A stretch of DNA of 64,000 bases from Lysobacter enzymogenes (GCF_017355525.1 NZ_CP067395.1:3999001-4063000), one strand, 5' to 3'; counted from the stretch's first letter, positions 1 to 8,736 are shown. Numbers and translations: made by a program. Notes: a model not told the origin generated them from the letters alone.

Positions 1-168
1 GGCTTCGCCGCCAGCGCCGCCGCGATCCCGGCCAAGTGCGCGCCGTGCCGCCAGATCTACGACGACTGCATGGCCGGCCCCACTCCCAGCTACGAAGTCT
101 GCGCGCGCCAGTACAACCAGTGCGTGCCGGCGGGCTGCATGCTGATGCCGCTGCCGTGGGAACCCTGA
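1..168 (+). CDS. Small secreted six-cysteine protein, 5' end cut by the window edge
   Basis: The first codon lies left of the window; 55 residues are visible before a TGA. The visible part begins in what looks like the end of a signal peptide (GFAASAAAIPA) and continues with cysteines spaced C-x2-C-x6-C-x10-C-x6-C-x4-C. This is the same spacing as in the two genes that follow, so it is the first visible member of a tandem family. The product is probably exported, with the even number of cysteines forming disulfides in the periplasm or outside the cell. I do not recognise the family and assign no function. The start and any further upstream copies are not visible. Confidence 0.7.
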   Translation, partial: GFAASAAAIPAKCAPCRQIYDDCMAGPTPSYEVCARQYNQCVPAGCMLMPLPWEP

Positions 169-220
169 GCGCCGCCGTTGCGCCCGACCGGAGTCATCCA
201 CGACCCAGGAGAAGATCCGT

Positions 221-439
221 ATGCGTTCGATCCGCCACAAGACGCTGTTCGCCGCCGCGTTCGCATTCGCGATGGCGCTGAGCTCGACCGCGATGGCGCA
301 GTTCGATTACCGGTGCGACTCGTGCATGAGTCAATACACCTATTGCGCCGGCCAACCCGATGCGTCGATTCCGGCGTGCGTCGACGAATACAACATTTGC
401 GCGGGACGCTACGACTGCCCGTACATGCCGATCGAGTGA
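221..439 (+). CDS. Small secreted six-cysteine protein, second tandem copy
   Basis: This encodes 72 residues from ATG, preceded by an AGGAGAAG ribosome binding site. Residues 1-26 are a clear signal peptide (MRSIRHKTLF, hydrophobic Ala/Phe stretch, cleavage near AMA-Q). The mature part is about 46 residues with cysteines at C-x2-C-x6-C-x10-C-x6-C-x5-C and ends in YMPIE. The first 14 or so codons and the preceding 20 bases are nearly identical to the next gene, showing recent duplication, while the mature parts differ strongly outside the cysteines. The family is not recognised. The pattern fits a disulfide-stabilised exported miniprotein, but activity cannot be read from sequence. Confidence 0.75.
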   Translation: MRSIRHKTLFAAAFAFAMALSSTAMAQFDYRCDSCMSQYTYCAGQPDASIPACVDEYNICAGRYDCPYMPIE

Positions 440-509
440 AGTCCGTCCCCGGCCGCCGCCAGCGACGGCCGGTGGCGTCGTCCGCCACATGACCCAGGAG
501 AAGGTTCGT

Positions 510-728
510 ATGCGTTCGATTCGCCACAAGACCCTGTTCGCCGCCGCGTTCGTGTTCGCCGCCGGCTTCGTCGGCACCGCCGCGGCCGGCAGTTGCTGGG
601 ATTGCCAGCAGATCTATAACGCCTGCATGCAGGAACCCGGGACCACCCAGAGCCAGTGCGCGCACCGCCACAACGACTGCGCGCGGCCGATGAACTGCCC
701 GCTGATGCCGGAAACCGACATCGAGTAA
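510..728 (+). CDS. Small secreted six-cysteine protein, third tandem copy
   Basis: This encodes 72 residues starting MRSIRHKTLF. The start is fixed by the AGGAGAAG site conserved with the preceding copy; the reading frame stays open further upstream, but that extension overlaps the neighbour and lacks a signal peptide. The signal peptide ends near TAAA-G. The mature protein has C-x2-C-x6-C-x10-C-x6-C-x5-C and an acidic tail (PETDIE). It is separated from the second copy by 70 bases, so co-transcription is likely. As with its neighbours, the cysteine frame is conserved and the loops vary. Confidence 0.75.
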   Translation: MRSIRHKTLFAAAFVFAAGFVGTAAAGSCWDCQQIYNACMQEPGTTQSQCAHRHNDCARPMNCPLMPETDIE

Positions 729-849
729 GGCCGCCAGGCGTGCGACCCGCGGGCGCGGTGCGGCGCGCCCGCTTCGGGTCGGGGCCGGGGCGCACGGGCG
801 CCCCGGCCGCCGCCCGGCGGGCCGATTTGCCCCGCCGCCGCCGCGGGCC

Positions 850-868
850 TAAAATGAGAATGGTTATC
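850..868 (+). promoter_or_regulatory. Candidate Fur box upstream of the TonB-dependent receptor
   Basis: The 19-base stretch ending ATGAGAATGGTTATC matches the classical Fur consensus (GATAATGATAATCATTATC) at 14 of 19 positions by eye. It lies about 65 bases before the ATG of a siderophore-receptor gene, in an otherwise extremely GC-rich gap, so it stands out. Iron-dependent repression of the receptor by Fur is the expected consequence. Confidence 0.65.
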
Positions 869-934
869 GTTTGCCGGCTCGCAGGACGCTCGCGGCCGCG
901 ATCGCGCCCTTTCCCGTTCTCCGTGCAGGCCCCC

Positions 935-3067
935 ATGTCCCTTTCCGCTTCCCGTCCGCGCGCGCTCGGCCGCGCGATCCGCCTGACCTTGTCCGGCCTG
1001 CCGCTGCTGGCCGGCGCTTTCGCCGCGCAGGCCGCGGACGCCCCGGCCGCCGACGCGACCACCCTCGACAAGGTCCAGGTCCAGGCGCCGATCGCCAAGC
1101 GCAGCCAGACCGTGACCAAGACCGACACCCCGCTGATCGAGGTGCCGCAGTCGGTCTCGGTCATCACCGCCCAGCAGATGCGCGAGCGCGGCATCCAGGG
1201 CATCGAGGAAGCGGTGTGGTACACCGCCGGCGCGCAGGGCGGCGGCTACGGCCAGGACACCCGCAGCGACTGGCTGCTGGTGCGCGGCTTCACCCCGGCC
1301 CGCTACATGGACGGGCTGACCCTCACCGACGGCGTGTGGACCGGCGGCACCCGCATCGAGCCGTACGGGCTGGAGCGGCTGGACGTGCTCAAGGGACCCT
1401 CGTCGGTGGCCTACGGCGCGATGCCGCCGGGCGGCCTGGTCAACATGGTCAGCAAGCGGCCGACCGCCGAGCCGCTGCACGAGGTCGAGGTCACCCTCGG
1501 CAACTACGACCTGCGCCAGGCCGCGTTCGATTTCGGCGGCCCGCTCAGCGCCGACGGCGTGTGGTCGTACCGGCTGACCGGCCTGGCCCGCAACAGCGAC
1601 AACATCGTCGACCACGTCAAGGACGACCGTTACTTCTTCGCCCCCGCGCTGAGCTGGAAGCCGAGCGAGGACACCGAACTGACCGTGCTGGCGCGCTGGC
1701 AGAAGGCCGACACCGCGCAGGGCGGCGGCTTCCTGCCCGCGGCCGGCACCCTGCTGCCGAACCCGCACGGCAAGATCCCGCGCGAGCGCTACACCGGCGA
1801 GCCGGGCTGGAACGACTACGTCAAGACCATGCGCTCGATCGGCTACGAATTCCGCCACCGCTTCAGCGACGCGGTGACCTTCCGCCAGAACCTGCGCTAC
1901 GGCAAGGTCGACGTCGATCACGACGCCGGCGTCGGCGCGTTCGGCCTGCAGGACGACCAGCGCACGCTGACGCGCTACTACTTCCCGCTGGAAGAAGCCT
2001 CCAAGTCATTCGCCGTCGACAACAACGTCGAATGGAAGTTCGGCACCGGCGGCTGGGACCACACCGTCCTCGCCGGCATCGACTATCGCCGTCTGGAAAG
2101 CGACTACAGTTCGGCGTTCGCGTTCGGCGCGCCGTCGCTGGACATCTTCAACCCGGTCTACGGCGCGCGCATCGTCAAGCCGGCCTACACCTCGCGCACC
2201 GACAAGGTGCAGCAGCAGGTCGGCGTGTACGTGCAGGACCAAATCCGCATCGACCGCTGGGTGATCACCGCCGCCGGCCGCCAGGACCGGGTGCGCACGC
2301 GCACCGACAATCTGCTGGCCGCGCCGGTCACGCGCGAGCGCCAGAACGACAGCAAGTTCTCCGGGCGCCTGGGCGTGAACTACCTGTTCGACTCGGGCTG
2401 GGCGCCGTATGTGGCCTGGTCGCAGTCGTTCGAACCGACCGTCGGCGCCGACTTCGCCGGCCGTTCGTTCGTGCCGACCACCGGCGAGCAGATCGAAGCG
2501 GGCCTGAAGTTCCAGCCCGCCAGCGGCCGCGCGCTGCTGACCCTGGCCGCGTACGAGCTCAAGCAGAAGAACACCCTGACCGTCGATCCCAACCACACCT
2601 TGTTCTCGCTGCAACAGGGCGAGACCCGGGTGCGCGGCGCCGAACTGGAAGGGCGCTGGAATTTCGCCAACGGCCTGAGCGTGTACGGCGCCTACACCTA
2701 CACCGATTCGGAAGTGACCCGCAGCAACGACGCCGGCGCGCTCGGCAAGCAGATCGCCTTGCAGCCGCGCAACGTCGCGTCCTTGGGCGCGGACTACACC
2801 ATCGGCTACGGCGCGCTGTCGGGCCTGGGCTTCGGCGCCGGCGTGCGCTACACCGGCGAGCACTACGGCGATCTGTACAACCAGTGGAAGACGCCGTCGT
2901 ACACGCTGTTCGACGCCTCGGTGCGCTACGACCTGGACGCGTGGCGGTTCCAGCTCAACGCCAGCAACCTCAGCGACAAGGAATACGTGTCGGTGTGCAA
3001 CAGCGCGGCGTGGTGCTACTACGGCTATCCGCGCACGGTGACGGCGTCGGTGCGCTATCGCTGGTGA
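935..3067 (+). CDS. TonB-dependent siderophore receptor
   Basis: This is a 710-residue outer-membrane beta-barrel receptor for a ferric siderophore. Residues 1-34 are a signal peptide ending AQA-AD, followed by a TonB-box-like TLDKVQVQA near residue 43. The plug domain has the family hallmarks EVPQSVSVITAQQM, LLVRGF and LDVLKGPSSVAYG. The barrel ends with the aromatic-terminated VRYRW needed for BAM-dependent insertion. The start at 935 was chosen because it gives a proper signal peptide; the upstream open frame would bury it. No siderophore biosynthesis genes are in the window, so the ligand is unknown; it could serve an endogenous or a foreign siderophore. The Fur box upstream supports iron regulation. 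Confidence 0.93.
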   Translation: MSLSASRPRALGRAIRLTLSGLPLLAGAFAAQAADAPAADATTLDKVQVQAPIAKRSQTVTKTDTPLIEVPQSVSVITAQQMRERGIQGIEEAVWYTAGAQGGGYGQDTRSDWLLVRGFTPARYMDGLTLTDGVWTGGTRIEPYGLERLDVLKGPSSVAYGAMPPGGLVNMVSKRPTAEPLHEVEVTLGNYDLRQAAFDFGGPLSADGVWSYRLTGLARNSDNIVDHVKDDRYFFAPALSWKPSEDTELTVLARWQKADTAQGGGFLPAAGTLLPNPHGKIPRERYTGEPGWNDYVKTMRSIGYEFRHRFSDAVTFRQNLRYGKVDVDHDAGVGAFGLQDDQRTLTRYYFPLEEASKSFAVDNNVEWKFGTGGWDHTVLAGIDYRRLESDYSSAFAFGAPSLDIFNPVYGARIVKPAYTSRTDKVQQQVGVYVQDQIRIDRWVITAAGRQDRVRTRTDNLLAAPVTRERQNDSKFSGRLGVNYLFDSGWAPYVAWSQSFEPTVGADFAGRSFVPTTGEQIEAGLKFQPASGRALLTLAAYELKQKNTLTVDPNHTLFSLQQGETRVRGAELEGRWNFANGLSVYGAYTYTDSEVTRSNDAGALGKQIALQPRNVASLGADYTIGYGALSGLGFGAGVRYTGEHYGDLYNQWKTPSYTLFDASVRYDLDAWRFQLNASNLSDKEYVSVCNSAAWCYYGYPRTVTASVRYRW

Positions 3068-3094
3068 TGCGCGCGGATCTTGCGACGCAGCGAC

Positions 3095-3181
3095 TGTAGG
3101 AGCTGCGCGAGCTGCGACTACGGGGTAGCCGGTTGCGTCGTCTGCGTGGTGTCGCGGTCGCGACTTGCGTCGCTCCTACAG
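3095..3181. repeat. 87-bp palindromic repeat, family A (TGTAGGAGC type), copy 1
   Basis: The element begins TGTAGGAGCTGCGCGAGC and ends with the imperfect inverse GTCGCTCCTACAG. A near-identical 87-bp copy lies at 5352-5438. The layout, two inverted REP-like halves around a GC-rich spacer, is that of REP doublets (REPINs), which are mobilised by RAYT transposases; no RAYT gene is in the window. Confidence 0.8.
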
Positions 3182-3216
3182 GTGGATCGCGCGGATCTTC
3201 GCTGGTGCGGAAAAAC

Positions 3217-3242
3217 GGGACGCAGCGTCGCCGCTGCGTCCC
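3217..3242 (-). terminator. Rho-independent terminator of the aldo/keto reductase gene
   Basis: A perfect 11-bp stem (GGGACGCAGCG / CGCTGCGTCCC) with a 4-base loop lies 11 bases past the stop codon at 3254. It is followed on the minus strand by GTTTTTCC, giving the U-tract. Confidence 0.8.
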
Positions 3243-3253
3243 GCGGGCGCGGC

Positions 3254-4255
3254 TCAGCGACCGATCATCGCCATGCCGGCTTCGCTGTAGCGCTCGCCCG
3301 CGACCGCGCCGGGGGCGAACAGCGCGGCCAGGCGGCCGAGGTCGTCGGCCGTCAGCGTCACGTCGACCGCGCCGAGGTTGTCGTCGAGGTACTTGCGTCG
3401 CTTGGTGCCGGGGATCGGCACGATGTGCTCGCCCTGCGCCAGTACCCAGGCCAGCGCCAGTTGCGCCGGGGTGCAGCCCTTGTCGGCGGCCAGTCGCTTG
3501 ACCTGCTGCGCCAGTTCCAGATTGCGGGCGAAGTTGTCGCCCTGGAAGCGCGGAGTGATGCGGCGGAAGTCGTCGCTGGCGAGCGAATCGGCGCTGGTGA
3601 TCGCGCCGGTCAGAAAGCCGCGGCCGAGCGGGCTGTAGGGCACGAAGCCCACGCCGAGGCGTTCGCACGCGGCCAGCACGCCGTTGTTCTCCGGGTCGCG
3701 CGTCCACAGCGAGTATTCGCTCTGCACCGCGGCGATCGGATGCACGGCCTGAGCGCGTTCGAGCGTCTGCGCCGAGGGTTCGGACAGGCCCAGGTAACGC
3801 ACCTTGCCCTGGCGCACGAGGTCGGCCATCGCGCCGACGGTGTCTTCGATCGGCACGTTCGGATCGACCCGGTGCTGGTAGTACAGGTCGATATGGTCGG
3901 TGCGCAGGCGCTGCAGGCTGCCCTCGACCGCGCTGCGCACGTACTCGGGGCGGCCGCTGACGGTGCGCACGCCGGGTTGCGACGGGTCGGAGACGAAGCC
4001 GAACTTGCTGGCCAGGAACACCTGCTCGCGGCGGCCCTGCAGGAAGCCGCCGAGCAATTCCTCGTTGGTGTGCGGACCGTACACGTCGGCGGTGTCGAGG
4101 AAGTTCACCCCGCGCTCCAGGGCGCGTTCCAGCGTGGCCAGCGATTCGCCGTCGTCGGCGGCGCCGTAGGCGAAGCTCATGCCCATGCAGCCCAGGCCGA
4201 GCGCGGACACGGTGGGGCCGTTGCGGCCGAGGCGGCGGGTCGGAAGCGTAGTCAT
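3254..4255 (-). CDS. Aldo/keto reductase, AKR13-like NADPH-dependent oxidoreductase
   Basis: This cytoplasmic (beta/alpha)8-barrel reductase has 333 residues, the usual family length. The catalytic tetrad is visible: Asp and Tyr in [15 protein letters not shown], Lys in VFLASKFGF, His in LYYQHRVDP. The NADPH-binding end has [13 protein letters not shown]. The start at [10 protein letters not shown] was chosen because it aligns with the family N-terminus ([19 protein letters not shown]). It is divergent from a LysR regulator with a T-N11-A palindrome between them, so it is probably that regulator's target. The substrate is an aldehyde or ketone of unknown identity, possibly in electrophile or quinone detoxification. 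Confidence 0.9.
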   Translation of the reverse strand: MTTLPTRRLGRNGPTVSALGLGCMGMSFAYGAADDGESLATLERALERGVNFLDTADVYGPHTNEELLGGFLQGRREQVFLASKFGFVSDPSQPGVRTVSGRPEYVRSAVEGSLQRLRTDHIDLYYQHRVDPNVPIEDTVGAMADLVRQGKVRYLGLSEPSAQTLERAQAVHPIAAVQSEYSLWTRDPENNGVLAACERLGVGFVPYSPLGRGFLTGAITSADSLASDDFRRITPRFQGDNFARNLELAQQVKRLAADKGCTPAQLALAWVLAQGEHIVPIPGTKRRKYLDDNLGAVDVTLTADDLGRLAALFAPGAVAGERYSEAGMAMIGR

Positions 4256-4388
4256 TGCGGCGGTTCTCCATGATCGGGGGGAGAGCGGGACGCGGCGGGT
4301 GGGGGTCCGCCGCGGCGCCCGGGGAGGGCGTGCGGGCACTGTAGGCCGGCGTCATTGCGCGAAAAACCGGCCTATTCCTCATGTGTCA

Positions 4389-4403
4389 TGAAGATTTTCT
4401 TCA
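4389..4403. promoter_or_regulatory. Candidate LysR-type operator
   Basis: TGAAGA-TTT-TCTTCA is a perfect inverted repeat in the AT-rich gap between the divergent reductase and LysR genes. It has the T-N11-A form typical of LysR-family binding sites. Its position, 134 bases before the reductase start and 58 bases before the regulator start, fits control of both. Confidence 0.6.
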
Positions 4404-4460
4404 TAATGGCCGACAGGTCCCGCCGGAGCCGCCGCCATCGCCGCCCATCCCCTGCCCGCC

Positions 4461-5336
4461 GTGCTCGGCTTCGCCCGGGTCGCCCACTTCGGCAGCTTCA
4501 CCCGCGCCGCGGCCGAGCTTGAGGTCTCGCCGTCGGCCCTGTCGCAGAGCGTGCGCGCGCTGGAAACCAAGCTCGGCGTGCGCCTGCTGAACCGCACCAC
4601 CCGGCAGGTGGCGCTGACCGAGCACGGCGCGCGCTTCCTCGAACGCATCCAGCCCGGGTTGGCGCAGATCCAGGCCGCGTTCGACGACCTCGACGAGGTC
4701 CGCCACCGCCCGACCGGACGGCTGCGCATCAATGTCGGCCGCACCGCGCTGCGGATCATGATCGAGCCGAAGCTGGCGGCGTTCATGGCCTTGTATCCGG
4801 AGCTCGAAGTGGAGCTGTTCGCCGACGACACGCTGGCCGACCTGGTCGGCGAAGGGTTCGACGCCGGCATCCGCCTCGGCGAGAGCCTGGCGCGCGAGAT
4901 GGTCGCGCTGCCGTTCGGCGGGCCGCAGCGCCAGGTCATCGTCGGCTCGCCGGCCTACTTCGAACGGCATCCGCGGCCGCGCACGCCGCAGGACCTGGCG
5001 CAGCACGACTGCATCCGCCTGCGCCTGCCCGGCGCGCGGCGTCTGTATCCGTACGAATTCAGCCGCGACGGGCGCGATTTCGACGTGGAAGTGCACGGCC
5101 GGCTGATCCTCAACGAAGGCTGGCACATCCTGTCGGCGGCGCGCGCGGGGCTGGGGCTGGCGCAGGTGTTCGAACCCTCGGCGCGCGCGGACCTGCGCGA
5201 AGGGCGCTTGATCGAGGTGTTGTCGGAGTGGCTGCCGCCGTTCCCGGGGTTCCACATCTACTACCCGGCGCGCAAGCAGCTGCCGATGAAGCTGCGGGTG
5301 TTCGTGGATTTCCTGCGCGCGCAGACTTGGGACTAG
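4461..5336 (+). CDS. LysR-family transcriptional regulator
   Basis: The protein has 291 residues. The N-terminal winged helix-turn-helix spans about residues 1-60 (FGSFTRAAAELEVSPSALSQSVRALETKLGVRLLNR, read across the helix). It is followed by a LysR substrate-binding domain of the CrgA/DsdC-like group (RLRINVGRTALRIMIEPKL onward). Translation probably starts at GTG 4461; stop codons close the frame at 4389 and 4404 and no better start lies between. It is divergent from the aldo/keto reductase and likely senses a small molecule linked to it. The effector is not predictable. Confidence 0.88.
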   Translation: MLGFARVAHFGSFTRAAAELEVSPSALSQSVRALETKLGVRLLNRTTRQVALTEHGARFLERIQPGLAQIQAAFDDLDEVRHRPTGRLRINVGRTALRIMIEPKLAAFMALYPELEVELFADDTLADLVGEGFDAGIRLGESLAREMVALPFGGPQRQVIVGSPAYFERHPRPRTPQDLAQHDCIRLRLPGARRLYPYEFSRDGRDFDVEVHGRLILNEGWHILSAARAGLGLAQVFEPSARADLREGRLIEVLSEWLPPFPGFHIYYPARKQLPMKLRVFVDFLRAQTWD

Positions 5337-5351
5337 CCGCGACGTAGCGAC

Positions 5352-5438
5352 TGTAGGAGCTGCGCGAGCTGCGACCGCGGGGTAGCCGGTCGCGTCGTAG
5401 GCGTGGTGTCGCGGTCGCGGCTCGCGCCGCTCCTACAG
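5352..5438. repeat. 87-bp palindromic repeat, family A, copy 2
   Basis: This has the same length and end sequences as 3095-3181, with only a few substitutions between the copies. The two copies sit in the same orientation, one on each side of the reductase/LysR pair. Confidence 0.8.
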
Positions 5439-5554
5439 GCAGATCGCGTGGTGCTTCGATGGCCGGGAGGTCGCGATTCGCGCCGTCCGCGCAGGCGGTT
5501 CTCGCATTTCGCCGCGGCGCATGCGAGGCTGCGGCGGATCGCTGGGGAGCCGTC

Positions 5555-6904
5555 ATGAACGATGCCGTGTCCGCCGTAGCACCCGCCGCGCCGAAACCGC
5601 TGCAAGGCGAGGCCGCGCTGGTGCGCGCGCTGGGGCCGTTCCAGCTCGGCGCTTCGATCGTCAACATCATCGTCGGCGCCGGCATCTTCATGCTGCCGGC
5701 GCTGCTGTACGGACGGCTCGGCGCGAGCGCGCCGCTGGTGTTCGTGGCCGGGGCGCTGGCGATCGTGCCGATCGCGCTGTGCTTCGCCGCGATCGGCAGC
5801 CGCGCCGCCGCCACCGGCGGGCCGTACACCTTCGTCGGCGCGGCGTTCGGGCCGTTCGCCGGGTTCCTCGCCGGCGCGTTGATGTGGGTCTGCAACACCT
5901 CCTCCAGCGCCGGCGTCGCCGCGGCCCTGGCCGAGCAGGCCGGCAACGCATGGGCCGCGCTGCGCGAGCCGCTGCCGCGCGCGGCGTTCATCGCCGCGGT
6001 CTACGCCGCGCTGTTCGCGCTCAACGCGTTCGGGGTCAGGCTCGGCGCGCGCATGATCGTGCTGCTGGCCACGCTCAAGCTGTTGCCGCTGTTCCTGCTC
6101 GCCGGCGTCGGCCTGTGGTTCGTCGACTGGCATCAACTCAGCGCCGCGGCGTGGCCGGGCTGGGGCGCGCTGGGCTCGTCGATGGTGCTGGTGGTGTTCG
6201 CCTACTCGGGCATGGAAACCGCGCTGGTGCCGACCGGCGAAGTGCGCGATCCCTCGCGCCACGTGCCGCGCGCGACCCTGTCGGCGATCGTGCTGGTGGT
6301 GCTGCTGTACATCGGCATCCAGCTGGCCTGCCAGGGCTTGCTCGGCGCGCGCCTGCAAGGCAGCGCCACGCCGGTCGCCGACGCCGCCGGCGCGGGCTGG
6401 GCGCCCGCGCACGGGCTGCTGCTGGCGACCGCGGGCGTGTCGATGACGGGATTTCTGATGGGCAACCTGTTCTCGTCCTCGCGCCTGCTGTTCGCGCTCG
6501 GCCGCGACGGCTATCTGCCGGCTGCGTTCGGCCGGGTCGACGCGCGCTATCACGTGCCGCGCGTGGGCTTGCTCGCGCATGCCGGGATCGCGCTGGCGCT
6601 GGCGCTGATCGGCAACTTCGAAACCCTGGCGCTGATTTCCGGCGGCGCGATCTGCCTGCTGTTCGCCGCGGTCTCGGTCGCGGCCTGGCGCGCGCAGGCG
6701 CGCGACCTGCGCGGCGCCGGCGAACCCTTCCGCCTGCCCGGCGGCAGCTGGCCGATGCCGCTGCTGGCGGTCGCGGTGATGGCGGCGATCCTGGCGACGA
6801 TGACCCTGGCGCAGTGGCTGGCGATCCTCGTTTCCCTGCTCGCGCTGGTGGCGCTGTACGCGGTGCTGGCGTTGCGCCGGCGCGCGGCCGGCGCAACGCG
6901 CTGA
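5555..6904 (+). CDS. APC-family amino acid permease
   Basis: This is a 449-residue inner-membrane transporter with about 12 hydrophobic segments. The first helix carries the APC signature GASIVNIIVGAGIFMLPALL, and EVRDPSRHVPRA lies after TM6. The start MNDAVSA is preceded by GGGGAGC; the frame upstream runs into repeat-flanking sequence and is not conserved-looking. It probably imports or exchanges amino acids or amines; the substrate cannot be specified. It is convergent with the next gene, with only four bases between stop codons. Confidence 0.88.
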   Translation: MNDAVSAVAPAAPKPLQGEAALVRALGPFQLGASIVNIIVGAGIFMLPALLYGRLGASAPLVFVAGALAIVPIALCFAAIGSRAAATGGPYTFVGAAFGPFAGFLAGALMWVCNTSSSAGVAAALAEQAGNAWAALREPLPRAAFIAAVYAALFALNAFGVRLGARMIVLLATLKLLPLFLLAGVGLWFVDWHQLSAAAWPGWGALGSSMVLVVFAYSGMETALVPTGEVRDPSRHVPRATLSAIVLVVLLYIGIQLACQGLLGARLQGSATPVADAAGAGWAPAHGLLLATAGVSMTGFLMGNLFSSSRLLFALGRDGYLPAAFGRVDARYHVPRVGLLAHAGIALALALIGNFETLALISGGAICLLFAAVSVAAWRAQARDLRGAGEPFRLPGGSWPMPLLAVAVMAAILATMTLAQWLAILVSLLALVALYAVLALRRRAAGATR

Positions 6905-6908
6905 AGCG

Positions 6909-8615
6909 TCAGCGGCGCTGGCAGCGCAGGTCGCGGACCCGGCCGACGTCGAGCGAGACGCCGTCGATCTTGCCGTCGGCGCCGCGCTGGAAGCGGTAGG
7001 TGATCGCGTCCTCGGTGAAGCTGTCGCGCTCCAGCGGTTCCAGCCGCGGCGGCGCCACGCGCGGATCGAAGCGGTGCAGGGCGCCGTCGATCACGCTGAG
7101 GCGGTAGTCGCGGCCGAGTTCCTCGCAGCGGTAATCGCCGGCATACGCCGCCAGCGCCGCGGCGTCGGGCGCCGCCACGGCCAAGGCTTCGAACTCGGTG
7201 CGTTCGCCTTCGGCCTGCTGCACCAGCACGCGCGGCCGGCCGCGACCCGCATCGCGGAACGACAGCGCCTGGATCGGGCTGTCTTCGACCTCGAATTCGG
7301 CCTTGCCGGCCGGGCGCAGCGCGAAGCTGTCGCCGAAGGCGTGCAGTTCCAGTTCGCCGTCGTTCCATTGGATGCGGCGCAGGCTGCCGGTCTTGGGATT
7401 GCGGTACGCCCCGGTCCAGCGCTGCATCGCCGCCGCCGGCAGCGCGACCGCGGCGCGTTGCGCGCGCGCCGCGTCGGGCTCGGACGGCAGCCCCAGCCAC
7501 AGCGCGGCGGTGCGCTGGGCCATGCCGTCGGGGTCGGCGTGGGCTGCGTTGCACAGCGCCGCCACCGACAGATGCCGTTGCGGATAACGCAGCAGCTGGG
7601 CGCGATAACCGCCCCAGGCGCCGCCGTGTTTGACGATCTTGAGCCCGTCGTGCTCGCCGACCATCAGCCCCAGCGCGTAGTCGATCGGCTCGCCGCTGTC
7701 GAGCTTGCCCGGCTGTTGCAGGCGGGCGAGAAACGCGGCGTCGCCGACCACGGGGCGATAGAAATTCTCGTCCCAGCGTTGCAGGTCGGCCAGCGTGGTC
7801 AGCACCGAGCCGTCGCCGACCTGATCCCAGTTCGGCAGATCGATGCGGTAACGCTCGATCCCCGCGGGCTGCGGTTTGCCGGGCTGGGTTTCCGCCTTGG
7901 AATAAGCGCTGGCACGGCCGCGCACCGGCAAGGTGTGGTCGTCGCGATAGCGCGTGTCGCGCATGCCCAGCGGTTCGAAAATGCGTTCGCGCGCGAACTG
8001 CGCCAGCGGTTTGCCCGATACCCGCTTGACCACTTCGGCGGCGAGGAAGTAGCCGGTGTTGCTGTACACGTATTCGCTGCCGGGAGCGAAGTTCAGCGCC
8101 TTCTGCCGCGCCAGCAGGTCCAGGGTCTGGCGGTCGCTGCTGTAGTCGTCGTAGGCGATGCCGGCCAGCAGTTGCAGCACCAGGTAATCGCGCAGGCCGC
8201 TGGTGTGCTGCAACAGGTGGCGCAGGGTGATGGTGCGGCCGTAGTCGGGCAGCTCGGGTACGTACTTGCGCACGTCGTCGTCGAGCGAGAGCCGGCCGTC
8301 GCGTTCCAGCAGCAGCACCGCGGCGGCGGTGAACTGCTTGGAGGTCGAGCCGATGTCGAACACGGTGTCGGCGCCGATCGGCACGCCGAGTTCGAGGTTG
8401 GCCTGGCCGTAGCCTTTGTGGAACGCGACCGCGCCGTCGCGGAACACCGCCACGCCGCAGCCGGGCGTGTCGGGGTGGTTCCACTGGGCGAAGATCCGGT
8501 CGGTGCCGGCTTCGAGTTCGGCCGGCGCGGCCGGCGCGGCGACGGCGGCGAAACTCGCCGCGACGAGCGCCAGCGCGACGGCCAGCGGACGCAGCGGAAA
8601 ATGCAGAACGTGCAT
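6909..8615 (-). CDS. Secreted serine hydrolase, beta-lactamase class C / penicillin-binding-protein-like
   Basis: The protein has 568 residues with a signal peptide (residues 1-27, AVA-AP). The class C active-site triad is visible: S-x-x-K as STSK (about residues 90-93) in FDIGSTSKQFTAA, Y-x-N as YSN in SEYVYSNTGYF, and the third motif as HGG in IVKHGGAWGGYRAQ. A second domain of about 180 residues follows (QRWTGAYRNPKTGSL, FEVEDSPIQALSF, YAGDYRCEELGRDY), with lipocalin-like repeats as in many periplasmic esterase and D-aminopeptidase homologues. It is likely a periplasmic peptidase or esterase rather than a true beta-lactamase. Confidence 0.88.
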   Translation of the reverse strand: MHVLHFPLRPLAVALALVAASFAAVAAPAAPAELEAGTDRIFAQWNHPDTPGCGVAVFRDGAVAFHKGYGQANLELGVPIGADTVFDIGSTSKQFTAAAVLLLERDGRLSLDDDVRKYVPELPDYGRTITLRHLLQHTSGLRDYLVLQLLAGIAYDDYSSDRQTLDLLARQKALNFAPGSEYVYSNTGYFLAAEVVKRVSGKPLAQFARERIFEPLGMRDTRYRDDHTLPVRGRASAYSKAETQPGKPQPAGIERYRIDLPNWDQVGDGSVLTTLADLQRWDENFYRPVVGDAAFLARLQQPGKLDSGEPIDYALGLMVGEHDGLKIVKHGGAWGGYRAQLLRYPQRHLSVAALCNAAHADPDGMAQRTAALWLGLPSEPDAARAQRAAVALPAAAMQRWTGAYRNPKTGSLRRIQWNDGELELHAFGDSFALRPAGKAEFEVEDSPIQALSFRDAGRGRPRVLVQQAEGERTEFEALAVAAPDAAALAAYAGDYRCEELGRDYRLSVIDGALHRFDPRVAPPRLEPLERDSFTEDAITYRFQRGADGKIDGVSLDVGRVRDLRCQRR

Positions 8616-8736
8616 GGCGTGTCCTTACGGATGCGCACGGCGAAGGCGCGCGCGGGCCGGCCACTATAGGCAGCGCGTCCGCGTCCGCCGCGTGGCGTCA
8701 GTCACGCAATCGCACGGCGCGAACGCGCCGATACAC

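Noticed and set aside
6909..8615. Beta-lactamase resistance gene
   Set aside because: SxxK and YxN are present, but the extra C-terminal lipocalin-like domain and divergent third motif fit class-C-like esterases or peptidases.
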